A program made the position numbers and the translations under genes. From Anaerolineae bacterium (lineage in GTDB: Bacteria; Chloroflexota; Anaerolineae; 4572-78; J111): DNA of 8,371 nt. The notes below the pieces were generated by a model that saw nothing but the letters and a program-made list of their open reading frames with translations, ran no database searches and was not told where the DNA came from. The stretch spans positions 1 to 8,371 of the forward strand of contig JAGRBY010000313.1 in assembly GCA_020433835.1 (NCBI GenBank), in the 5' to 3' direction. Positions 1-6,990 of this stretch are shown in pieces; position 1 is the first letter of the stretch; each line of letters begins with the position of its first letter.

Positions 1-785
1 GCCATCTTGATGATCTCAAAACCGAATTTATCAACATTGCCGCGCACGAACTGCGTACCCCTCTGGGAGCTATGATCGGTTATGCCAGTTTCTTAGAAAA
101 ACGGGTTCAACCCAAACTGCATAAATCGGTTCGATTTCTTATTGCCAGTTCACTGCGGATGCGGACAATGGTCGACGCGATGCTGGCCATTCAACGTTTG
201 GATGCAGGCACAGCCTTCTTAAGAATTACAGAAATTCATGTCAGCGATATTATTCATAAAACAGCCAACGATTTTCGCCCCATGGCCGATTTAGAAGGCC
301 ACACCATCGAAGTGGATGTTCCCAATGATCTGCCGACTGTACCGGCCGATGCTGAAAAGATAGGGCTTATTCTCTCAAACCTTATCTCAAACGCTATCAA
401 ATTTACGCCTGAAGGCGGCAAAATTGAGATCATTGCCCAAGATTATCTTAAGGGTATTCTCATTAAGGTTAAAGACAATGGCGTTGGCATTTCAGAAGAA
501 GATCAAGCCCGGATTTTTGAGCGTTTCTATCAAGTTCGGCCCGATCATCTGGCCGGACACGGCGGGATGGGCATTGGTTTGACGATAGTAAAACATCTTG
601 TCGAATTACATAATGGGCAAGTTTGGGTTGAAAGTGAAGAAAACCAGGGAACAACATTTTCCTTCACTATCCCCAATGAACAATCTGATGACGAGCTTGA
701 TGAGGAAACGGAAAAAACGGATGAGCGTAACCTATCCGCCAAACCGACGATCGATGCCCAACCGTTGGTAATCGCAAAAAGTTAA
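1..785 (+). CDS. Sensor histidine kinase, C-terminal catalytic part (5' end outside window)
   Basis: This is the ATP-dependent autophosphorylating core of a two-component sensor kinase. The frame is open from base 3. The dimerisation/phosphoacceptor (HisKA) segment shows the H-box AAHELRTPL, with the phosphorylated His at codon 45-47. The HATPase_c domain follows with every expected box: N-box (SNLISNAIKF, Asn codon at 390-392), G1 (DNGVGI, about 474-491), F-box (IFERFYQV) and G2 (GMGIGL, about 564-581), ending in a typical GTTFSFTIP strand. A 36-residue acidic tail (DDELDEETE) closes the protein. Sensor or membrane domains must lie upstream and cannot be seen, so the signal is unknown. An ATG at 72 is not the start, because the H-box lies before it in the same frame. 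The PKD gene begins 12 bases after the stop, so co-transcription is likely. The receiver at 5881-6324 is the nearest candidate partner (inference). Confidence 0.96.
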   Translation, partial: HLDDLKTEFINIAAHELRTPLGAMIGYASFLEKRVQPKLHKSVRFLIASSLRMRTMVDAMLAIQRLDAGTAFLRITEIHVSDIIHKTANDFRPMADLEGHTIEVDVPNDLPTVPADAEKIGLILSNLISNAIKFTPEGGKIEIIAQDYLKGILIKVKDNGVGISEEDQARIFERFYQVRPDHLAGHGGMGIGLTIVKHLVELHNGQVWVESEENQGTTFSFTIPNEQSDDELDEETEKTDERNLSAKPTIDAQPLVIAKS

Positions 786-797
786 GCACCTATCACG

Positions 798-3700
798 ATG
801 AACGACCTGGAAAACACCCCAACTGAATCTCATAAAAAGCCGCGACGTCTAAATGATGTAGACGCGCTGCTCTTAGTATTCCTTTTAATTGGGTGGCTGC
901 TTATCTTTTTATTTGCTACTTTAGGGCTATATCAGGTTGATGAGGGGTGGTTACCCATTAACCCTGTAGTTCGCGCCGCAAATTACGGTGTTGATGCTCA
1001 AGATGCTCCCCGATTGGCGCAAATCAAACCAGAAGTTGTCGATGCTGTAAAACAAGATGAAAAGAATAGAGAAGCGCTCAAAACCCCTACACCATTAACC
1101 AGCCTTACTCCAATTACCCCCACTACAACCCTGTCACCAACCCCTAGTCCCACCAACCGACCTCCCCTTACCATTAATGCCGGAGGCCCCTACGAGGGCC
1201 AAGAGGGCAGTGAAATCGCTCTATCCGCCAGTTTTGATTCTTTATTGGGTATTATTCCCGGCGGCGTTTCTTATTTATGGGATCTCAATGGCGACGGAAT
1301 TTATGATGACGCTGAAGGGGCCGAAACTACGGTTACCTTTTTAGATGAAGGTGATTACCCCATTAGCGTCAAGGTTGTCGATCTGATAGGTCGGGAAGCC
1401 ATCGATACTACAGTTGCCAATGTCATTAACGTTGCTCCGGTTGTACAAATTGGCGATGACATCTACACCAGCGAAGGCCGCATAGCCTATTTTGCCGCCA
1501 CAGCCACCGATCCGGGGCGAGATGTACTTTTTTACCAATGGGACTTTGGCGATGCGACCATCGGTGTTAATAACACGCTGCGTCCGCAGCATATCTTTGG
1601 CGATGATGGTGAATATATTGTCACGCTGCGGGTTCGAGATAATGACGGCGGCGAAACTGTTGACACGCTAAAGGCTTATATCGGCAATTTGCCGCCTGAT
1701 CCTAATGCTGGACCAGATCGCGTTATCAATGAAGGTTCCCCGCTCACCCTCAAAGGCAGCGCCACAGATCCGGCGGGCGATAACGATACGCTGACCTACG
1801 CCTGGGATCTTGACTACGACGGCAGCCACTTCGAGCCTGATATAGAAGGGGAGCAGGTAACCCACACCTATCCCGATGGCCCGACAAATATTGTGGCCGC
1901 TTTAGGCGTAAAAGATGAAGACGGCGGTGATTCCATCGATACCGTTGACATTACCGTTAACAATGTAGCGCCAACCATAGGCGGCGTGTCAAATAGCGGT
2001 CCCGTAGGTGAAGGAAATTTATTAAATATCACAATTTCAGCCGCAGATGTCGGAGATGATCTGCTTACTTACGCCTTCGACTGGAACAATGACGGCAATT
2101 ACGATACTATCCAGCAATCCAACTCTGCCTCAAATATTTGGTACAACCAAGGGCAATATCGGGTTGGGCTTCGCGTTGATGATGGCGACGGCGGCCAGGT
2201 TTTTTCATCAACCGTTGTCTCAACCTTTAACCTCACCCCTACAGCTATTGCCCAATTACCCAAGCAAGCCTACTTTGAAGGCTCCGTTGTACCCTTCGAC
2301 GGCAGCGAATCGTACGATCCTGGCATCAACGATACGCTCAGCTATGCCTGGAATTTTGGTGACGGGGCGACCGGTTCGGGGGCTAATCCCTCCCATACTT
2401 ATGCTGACAACGGCGTCTATTCCACAACCTTAACCGTAACCGATGACAGCGGCGCGGTTGATCGAGACGTCATTCCCGTAGAAATTTTAAATGCCAATCC
2501 CAGAGGCAATGCCGGGCCAGACCGCGAAATTGATGAAGGCGAAGATGTTACTATCTCAGTTATCGCCAGCGAGGCCAGTGATGTTGGTGATGATACGTTA
2601 ACATTCGACTGGGATTTTAACTTTGACGGTGCATTTGTCTCACCGGCAGACAAAAGCGGCCAGTCAGCAACGTTTACCTACCCGGAACTTGATGGTCCCA
2701 GAGAGATAATTGTAGCCCTGCGAGTTCGCGACGATGATTACCCGGCACCAACCGATAGCGGCGGCGAAATTGGCGAATTTATCGACACATTCAGGCTTAT
2801 GGTCAAAAATGTGCCACCCGGCAACGTGGATGCCGGAGGACCATACAAAGGCATTGTTACCCAACCTATTACCCTAACGGCCCAAACAGCTACCGACATA
2901 TCGGATGATCCGCTGATGTATGCCTGGGACTTGACCTATACCGACAACGATTCGTTTACAACAGATGTAAGAGGGCAGGTTGTTACCCACACTTGGAATA
3001 CACCCGGGCTGTACACCGTCGGGCTTCGCGTCTCTGACGGAGACGGAGGCGAGACATTTGACACGGCTACCGTCAATGTAAACGCCGTCCCCATTGCCAA
3101 TGCAGGTGGACCTTACAGTGGTTTGGAAGGCTCACCGATTCTGTTTGACGGTAGTGCTTCCATCGACCCCGACGGCGACAACTTAACGTATACCTGGAAC
3201 TTTGGCGATGGTACGCTCAACCAAACCGGTATCACGACTACGCACGTTTTCAGTGATAATAACATTTACACAACCACACTAACCCTCCGAGATAGTGACG
3301 GTGACGCGAGTACAGACATCGTCACGGCAACCATTTTTAACGCCAACCCAACGGTAACGGCCATACCTAACCAAACCGTCAACGAAGGCCAACCGCTTAC
3401 ACTTGCCGCTTCGGCCACGGATCCGGGCAAGGGCGATAAGCTCACCTACACCTGGGATTTTAACTATGATGGGTCTAATGTGGATAATGATGCCTCCGGG
3501 CCAAATGTTACCAAAACATTCCCAGATGGCCCGGCCACCTTTACCGCCGCCCTCCTTGTTACGGATGATGATCATCCCTATGATACAAGCCAGGGTGGTC
3601 AAATAGGCAAAGCCTTAACAACTTTCCAAATAACGGTACAGAACACTCCCCCAATTGCCAATGCGGGTCCTCCAAACTACAATGGTGTTGAAGGCAAGCC

Positions 3701-5813
3701 TCTCACCTTAAATGGTTCGGCTACAGATGCCGGCATCAATGATACACTCACGTTTACCTGGGATTTGGATGATGATGGCATATTTGAAACATTCGGCAGC
3801 TCACCCGTCAAAACCTGGGCTACCGGCGGCATTTATCCGATAACCTTGCATGTAACCGATAAGGATGGCGCTTCCGGCACAGATACCGCTACGGTAACCA
3901 TTGACTCTCTTCCTACCGCAAAGGCAGGTGGGCCTTATAATGGAGCAGAAGGACCGCCCGGCATAACATTTGATGGTTCCGGATCGTTTGATCCTGATAG
4001 TGATACTTTAACATATACATGGAACTTTGGCGATGGCACACCAGCAGGTAATGGAGCAGCAGTCAGCCATGTGTATCTCGATAACGGAAGTTACACAGCA
4101 ACATTAACAGTCAACGACGGACGGGGCGGGACGGCAACGGATCAGGCCACGGTTACTATTACAAACAAGCCACCAAAAGCCGTTACCGGCGGGCCTTACA
4201 CCGGTAATGAAGCGCAAAGCATTACCTTTGACGGCAGTGGCTCGTCTGATGTTAGCCCCAACGATACGCTCTCCTACGCCTGGAACTTTGGTGATGGCAC
4301 ACCCATTGTCACCAGTGGGGTCGTTGTCACGCACGCCTATGCCGATAACGGCATATACAACGTCAGTTTACAAGTTACCGACGATGACGGCGGCACAAAC
4401 ACAGCCAATACCACAGCGACCATTAACAACCTCAATCCTACAGCCGAAGCTGGTGGACCTTACATAACAACGATCAATGTTGCTGTTTCGCTAACCGGCA
4501 GCGGTACGGATGTCGCAGCTGACACCTTAACGTTTGAGTGGGATTTAAACAACGACGGTACATTCGAAACCTCCGGCCTCACGCCCTCCCATACCTGGGC
4601 AATGCCAGGGCTAAAAACCGTCACCTTTAGAGTAACCGACGATGATGGTGGCTTCACCACCGACACGGCTACTGTTGACGTAGGCAGCCCACCGACAGCT
4701 AACCCCGGCGGCCCCTACACAGCCAACGAAGGCAGCTCCATTACGTTTGACGGCAGTGCATCCACAGATCCGGATGGAGACTCATTAACCTACCTCTGGA
4801 ACTTTGGTGACGGCTCGGGTACGGCCACCGGAGTTAGTGTCAGCCACACGTACGTAGATGAAGGCACCTACACAGCCGCCAGCCTAACCGTTAACGACGG
4901 ACGCGGTGGTGTTTCGACCGTACCGGTAACCGTTACTATTAACAATGTAGCACCAACAGCCACTATTATCGGCTCTTATAGCGGCAACGAAGGGCAGAGC
5001 ATCACCTTTAACGGCAGTGGCAACGACCCCGGCACCAATGATACGCTTACCTACACCTGGGATTTCGGTGACGGCACAACCGGTTCGGGGACTACGTCAT
5101 CGCATACATATAACGATAACGGTACGTTTACAGTAAAATTAACCGTCACCGATAATAGTGGGGCTTCCGGCAGCCAATCGAAGAGCGTTACAATTGCAAA
5201 CGTACCGCCATCGGCCAATGCCGGCGGGCCCTATTCGGGTAATGAAGGCTCGACCATTAACTTTAACGGCGGGGGGTCTAGCGACCCCGGCACGAGCGAC
5301 ACCTTAACCTATGCCTGGGACTTTGGCGATGGTGCCACCGGTTCGGGGGTGTCAGTATCGCACATGTATGCCGATAACAGCAACTATACCGTTATCCTGA
5401 CCGTTACGGATGATGATGGTGGCACTGATACCGATACAATTACCGTGCCTATCGCCAACCTCGATCCCACAGCCAACGCGGGTGGGCCGTATACAACATC
5501 GGCCAATACCCCCGTAACGCTTTCGGGCAGTGGCACCGACATTGCAACCGATCCGCTAACGTTTGACTGGGATCTAAACAATGATGGGACATTTGAAACC
5601 TCAGGACAATCTGTAAACTTTACCCGCTCCACAACGGGAACGTATACCGTAGTATTGCGTGTTCAAGATGATGATGGAGGATCGGCTACCGATACCACTA
5701 CTGTACAAGTAAATGGTTTATTACCGTTAGCCTGGCTAAGCTTGCCATTTATCCTGGCCAGGAGGAAAAAGCAAAAAAGACATCGAAAATTTGACAACCT
5801 TAAGCATTCTTAG
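798..5813 (+). CDS. Giant membrane-anchored PKD-repeat surface protein (17 PKD domains)
   Basis: This is a 1671-residue predicted extracellular protein. Residues 1-22 are polar with a basic cluster (KKPRR). Residues 23-46 form one strong hydrophobic helix that reads as an uncleaved signal anchor, N-terminus in the cytoplasm. Residues 96-123 are a Thr/Pro/Ser linker of the kind often glycosylated. Residues 123-1640 divide cleanly into 17 immunoglobulin-like PKD domains of 85-106 residues. Most begin with NAGGPY-NEG and carry W-(D/N)-FGDG or WDLNxDG, then SHTY-DNG-YTVTLTVTDDDGG. The tail (1641-1671) is about 14 hydrophobic residues (LPLAWLSLPFIL) followed by RRKKQKRHRK, which may be a second anchor or a sorting signal. 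No enzyme domain is visible. PKD arrays usually act as stalks, in adhesion or in polysaccharide/protein binding, so adhesin, stalk or sensor ectodomain is inference. ATG 798 is the first usable start. It has no clear Shine-Dalgarno, and translational coupling to the kinase stop 12 bases upstream is possible. Confidence 0.93.
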   Translation: MNDLENTPTESHKKPRRLNDVDALLLVFLLIGWLLIFLFATLGLYQVDEGWLPINPVVRAANYGVDAQDAPRLAQIKPEVVDAVKQDEKNREALKTPTPLTSLTPITPTTTLSPTPSPTNRPPLTINAGGPYEGQEGSEIALSASFDSLLGIIPGGVSYLWDLNGDGIYDDAEGAETTVTFLDEGDYPISVKVVDLIGREAIDTTVANVINVAPVVQIGDDIYTSEGRIAYFAATATDPGRDVLFYQWDFGDATIGVNNTLRPQHIFGDDGEYIVTLRVRDNDGGETVDTLKAYIGNLPPDPNAGPDRVINEGSPLTLKGSATDPAGDNDTLTYAWDLDYDGSHFEPDIEGEQVTHTYPDGPTNIVAALGVKDEDGGDSIDTVDITVNNVAPTIGGVSNSGPVGEGNLLNITISAADVGDDLLTYAFDWNNDGNYDTIQQSNSASNIWYNQGQYRVGLRVDDGDGGQVFSSTVVSTFNLTPTAIAQLPKQAYFEGSVVPFDGSESYDPGINDTLSYAWNFGDGATGSGANPSHTYADNGVYSTTLTVTDDSGAVDRDVIPVEILNANPRGNAGPDREIDEGEDVTISVIASEASDVGDDTLTFDWDFNFDGAFVSPADKSGQSATFTYPELDGPREIIVALRVRDDDYPAPTDSGGEIGEFIDTFRLMVKNVPPGNVDAGGPYKGIVTQPITLTAQTATDISDDPLMYAWDLTYTDNDSFTTDVRGQVVTHTWNTPGLYTVGLRVSDGDGGETFDTATVNVNAVPIANAGGPYSGLEGSPILFDGSASIDPDGDNLTYTWNFGDGTLNQTGITTTHVFSDNNIYTTTLTLRDSDGDASTDIVTATIFNANPTVTAIPNQTVNEGQPLTLAASATDPGKGDKLTYTWDFNYDGSNVDNDASGPNVTKTFPDGPATFTAALLVTDDDHPYDTSQGGQIGKALTTFQITVQNTPPIANAGPPNYNGVEGKPLTLNGSATDAGINDTLTFTWDLDDDGIFETFGSSPVKTWATGGIYPITLHVTDKDGASGTDTATVTIDSLPTAKAGGPYNGAEGPPGITFDGSGSFDPDSDTLTYTWNFGDGTPAGNGAAVSHVYLDNGSYTATLTVNDGRGGTATDQATVTITNKPPKAVTGGPYTGNEAQSITFDGSGSSDVSPNDTLSYAWNFGDGTPIVTSGVVVTHAYADNGIYNVSLQVTDDDGGTNTANTTATINNLNPTAEAGGPYITTINVAVSLTGSGTDVAADTLTFEWDLNNDGTFETSGLTPSHTWAMPGLKTVTFRVTDDDGGFTTDTATVDVGSPPTANPGGPYTANEGSSITFDGSASTDPDGDSLTYLWNFGDGSGTATGVSVSHTYVDEGTYTAASLTVNDGRGGVSTVPVTVTINNVAPTATIIGSYSGNEGQSITFNGSGNDPGTNDTLTYTWDFGDGTTGSGTTSSHTYNDNGTFTVKLTVTDNSGASGSQSKSVTIANVPPSANAGGPYSGNEGSTINFNGGGSSDPGTSDTLTYAWDFGDGATGSGVSVSHMYADNSNYTVILTVTDDDGGTDTDTITVPIANLDPTANAGGPYTTSANTPVTLSGSGTDIATDPLTFDWDLNNDGTFETSGQSVNFTRSTTGTYTVVLRVQDDDGGSATDTTTVQVNGLLPLAWLSLPFILARRKKQKRHRKFDNLKHS
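1164..5717 (+). repeat. Array of 17 tandem PKD-domain coding repeats
   Basis: Domain boundaries read by eye, in protein residues: 123-212, 213-298, 299-390, 391-479, 480-566, 567-672, 673-764, 765-849, 850-950, 951-1038, 1039-1124, 1125-1212, 1213-1297, 1298-1384, 1385-1469, 1470-1555 and 1556-1640. Joints are marked by a short hydrophobic-Asn strand end followed by Pro (NNV-AP, ANV-PP, NNL-NP). Domains 3, 6 and 9 are longer (92, 106 and 101 residues) and share a PDGP-like turn. Domains 2, 5, 8, 11, 12, 14, 15 and 16 have the FGD or FGDG form. Domains 13 and 17 are close relatives, about 60 percent identical by hand count, with an identical 13-residue core WDLNNDGTFETSG. At the DNA level the copies differ at many silent sites, so this is an old amplification rather than a recent one. 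Confidence 0.9.
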
Positions 5814-5819
5814 TCAAAT
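5791..5819 (+). promoter_or_regulatory. Candidate internal promoter for the response regulator
   Basis: A perfect TTGACA (5791-5796) lies in the last codons of the PKD gene. It is followed after 17 bases by TCAAAT (5814-5819), a 4/6 match to TATAAT that lacks the important second-position A. A transcript from here would have a leader of about 55 bases before the receiver ATG. This is visible only as consensus similarity, and read-through from the upstream genes is equally possible. Confidence 0.3.
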
Positions 5820-5869
5820 ACAAAGTCGAAAATTACGAACTCTTATTTATCTAAGCGATAAATCATTCC

Positions 5870-5874
5870 AGGAG
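5870..5874 (+). promoter_or_regulatory. Ribosome binding site fixing the response-regulator start
   Basis: AGGAG is followed by a 6-base spacer and ATG at 5881. This supports 5881 over any more upstream in-frame start (the frame is open back to 5791) and places the receiver fold immediately after a short N-terminal extension. Another ATG at 5877 is in a different frame, sits too close to the AGGAG and stops after six codons. Confidence 0.75.
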
Positions 5875-5880
5875 CTATGC

Positions 5881-6324
5881 ATGGCAAGTCAATTTAACTT
5901 AGCCTTAATTCCAAAACGTGCCCAAAAATATTTTGAAGCCAACCCCAACGTGTTGGTGGTTGAAGACGACAAAATTATGGGCCAAATGGTTACCGATATT
6001 CTCGATGATGTCGGTTTTGAAGTTACACGAGCACCCAACGGTGCAGTTGCCTTTGAAAAGTTGAAAGAAAAACAAATTGATTTTATTATTCTCGATATTC
6101 TGCTACCAGAACTGGATGGCTTTCAGATTTACGGCAAACTACAGGAAAATACTGACACAAAAAACATTCCTGTTATGATTGTTAGTGCCTGGGCCGATGA
6201 AAGAAACATCGAAAAAGCGTCGCGGATGGGGATCCGCCACTTTTTGCCCAAACCTTTTACTGAGGATGAGTTGATGTACACCATTTTAACGCTCCTCATC
6301 GATAGTTCTCATAAAGAGAAATAA
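5881..6324 (+). CDS. Single-domain response regulator (CheY-like receiver)
   Basis: This 147-residue protein consists of one receiver (REC) domain after an N-terminal extension of about 22 residues. The acidic pocket is E28/D29 in VLVVEDD. The phosphoacceptor is D72 in FIILDILLPELDGF, the switch Ser is S102 in MIVSAWAD, and the conserved Lys is K124 in FLPKPF. All catalytic positions are present, so phosphotransfer should work. No DNA-binding, enzymatic or other output domain follows; the C-terminus ends with SSHKEK soon after the last helix. It must therefore act by protein contact, like CheY, or as an intermediate in a phosphorelay (family knowledge). The gene lies 67 bases after the PKD gene and in the same direction as the kinase at the left edge, which is the most likely phosphodonor by position (inference). 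No convincing terminator separates it from the PKD gene. Confidence 0.95.
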   Translation: MASQFNLALIPKRAQKYFEANPNVLVVEDDKIMGQMVTDILDDVGFEVTRAPNGAVAFEKLKEKQIDFIILDILLPELDGFQIYGKLQENTDTKNIPVMIVSAWADERNIEKASRMGIRHFLPKPFTEDELMYTILTLLIDSSHKEK

Positions 6325-6330
6325 AACGCA

Positions 6331-6358
6331 AGCGTCATTTTTGTAGTCATCAGCGTCA
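6331..6358 (+). repeat. Pair of AGCGTCA direct repeats upstream of the Cys-rich gene
   Basis: AGCGTCA occurs at 6331-6337 and again at 6352-6358, exactly 21 bases apart (two helical turns). The core GTCA also occurs at 6346 and 6361. The repeats lie between the receiver stop and a TATAAC box at 6382-6387, so they could be an activator or repressor site. The only evidence is the repeat and its spacing. Confidence 0.3.
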
Positions 6359-6421
6359 AAGTCAGAGCAAGTTATCAACTTTATAACACAATAATGCCGG
6401 GCAATGTTAATTTTTGTGTTT

Positions 6422-6425
6422 GGAG
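6422..6425 (+). promoter_or_regulatory. Ribosome binding site supporting the GTG start at 6432
   Basis: GGAG within TTTGGAGAC stands 6 bases before GTG 6432. The alternative in-frame TTG at 6414 would overlap this site and has no purine-rich stretch in front of it, so the GTG is preferred. Confidence 0.55.
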
Positions 6426-6431
6426 ACACCC

Positions 6432-6749
6432 GTGGTAATTAATCTAGAATGGCAAGAAAGAGGTCCATTACAAGACGATGGACAGCAGCTTATCTTTAAA
6501 GGGCGCGAAATCTGCACCCCCAATAATTATCCTAACCAGTTGCCTTGCCATAACCCCAATTGTGATTGTGGGGGGTTTGAAATAGGGAGCAGAGTAGCCA
6601 AACTGTTGGCTTCTCGAAAATTTAGTGAAGAAAATTCGCTTATCTGTGTCAACGCCATCAATAAAGATCGAGACAAGCGGTGCTTGCATACGATAATTTA
6701 TACCATCACTTCAGTTTCTCCTTATCGGCGCGTAACCGACGATAAATAA
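6432..6749 (+). CDS. Small Cys-rich protein of unknown function, possible zinc site
   Basis: With the GTG start at 6432 this is a 105-residue soluble protein. I do not recognise the family. It has six cysteines (28, 39, 44, 46, 72, 84). Three form a compact C-x4-C-x-C knuckle, CHNPNCDCGG, which also contains a His and resembles a metal-binding turn. C28 (REICTP) and the later C72 (LICVNA) and C84 (KRCLH) could complete a zinc site. No signal peptide or membrane segment is visible. The order of short beta-like segments (QQLIFKGREIC, HTIIYTITSV) suggests a small alpha/beta fold. It follows the receiver by 107 bases, with a weak TATAAC box at 6382-6387 upstream, and ends 22 bases before a strong hairpin terminator. 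It may be the last gene of the unit or have its own promoter. A GTG start, a plausible ribosome site and a terminator support a real gene. Confidence 0.72.
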   Translation: MVINLEWQERGPLQDDGQQLIFKGREICTPNNYPNQLPCHNPNCDCGGFEIGSRVAKLLASRKFSEENSLICVNAINKDRDKRCLHTIIYTITSVSPYRRVTDDK

Positions 6750-6771
6750 CTGAGCGGTTTTTCCCAAACAA

Positions 6772-6797
6772 AAAGCCGGCTATTATAAACCGGCTTT
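6772..6797. terminator. Rho-independent terminator, probably bidirectional
   Basis: A perfect 8-base stem AAAGCCGG / CCGGCTTT encloses a 10-base loop. On the plus strand it is followed by GCTTTATTATTTA. On the minus strand the stem is followed by TTGTTTGGG after the TTT of the stem. It sits between the convergent Cys-rich gene (stop at 6749) and tyrS (stop at 6991), so it can end transcription from both sides, though it is about 190 bases beyond the tyrS stop. Confidence 0.8.
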
Positions 6798-6855
6798 GCT
6801 TTATTATTTAAGGCTCAATAGGGATTCCAAGGAGGTTATAGAAATAGAGGCAAGG

Positions 6856-6932
6856 GTCATGCCCGAATGTCTTTATCGGGCATCCAGCCGGCCTTATGGC
6901 GATAGATTCCCGCTAAAAGCAGCGGGAATGAC
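6856..6932. repeat. 77-base two-hairpin element with GTCAT-CCCG inverted ends
   Basis: The element starts GTCATGCCCG and ends CGGGAATGAC, which are inverted copies with one mismatch in ten. Inside are two perfect stems: ATGCCCGA/TCGGGCAT (6859-6866 with 6876-6883, 9-base loop) and ATTCCCGCT/AGCGGGAAT (6906-6914 with 6921-6929, 6-base loop). This looks like the dispersed palindromic or MITE-like GTCATTCCCG repeats common in intergenic DNA of many bacteria (family knowledge). It has no coding capacity of its own. It lies in the convergent gap, where insertion is harmless, and the remaining intergenic DNA around it shows nothing else I can name. Confidence 0.65.
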
Positions 6933-6990
6933 AGCGGCAAGCGTTCCTCCTCATAACACATAGTGAGCCTTACTTAATTACCTCTGGCTG

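Noticed and set aside
72..785. Kinase gene starting at ATG 72
   Set aside because: The same frame is open back to base 3 and encodes the phosphoacceptor H-box (HELRTPL) before this ATG, so the true start is outside the window.
1164..5717. Several 60-130 codon ORFs in other frames of the PKD gene, and the thought of a CRISPR-like repeat array
   Set aside because: They come from the repetitive GAT/GAC/GGC codons. The repeats are coding, about 260 bases long and diverged, with no short identical repeats and spacers.
5791..5880. Response regulator extended by 30 residues to a TTG at 5791
   Set aside because: It would overlap the PKD gene, has no ribosome site, and the receiver fold plus a good AGGAG favour ATG 5881.
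6325..6345. Terminator after the response regulator (ACGCAAGCGT followed by TTTTT)
   Set aside because: The stem is only four pairs with a two-base loop, too small to act as a terminator.
6829..6963. Perfect AAGGAGGT at 6829-6836 and a 34-codon ORF from ATG 6859
   Set aside because: The spacing of 22 bases is too long, the ORF runs through the hairpin repeat, and the peptide has no recognisable features.
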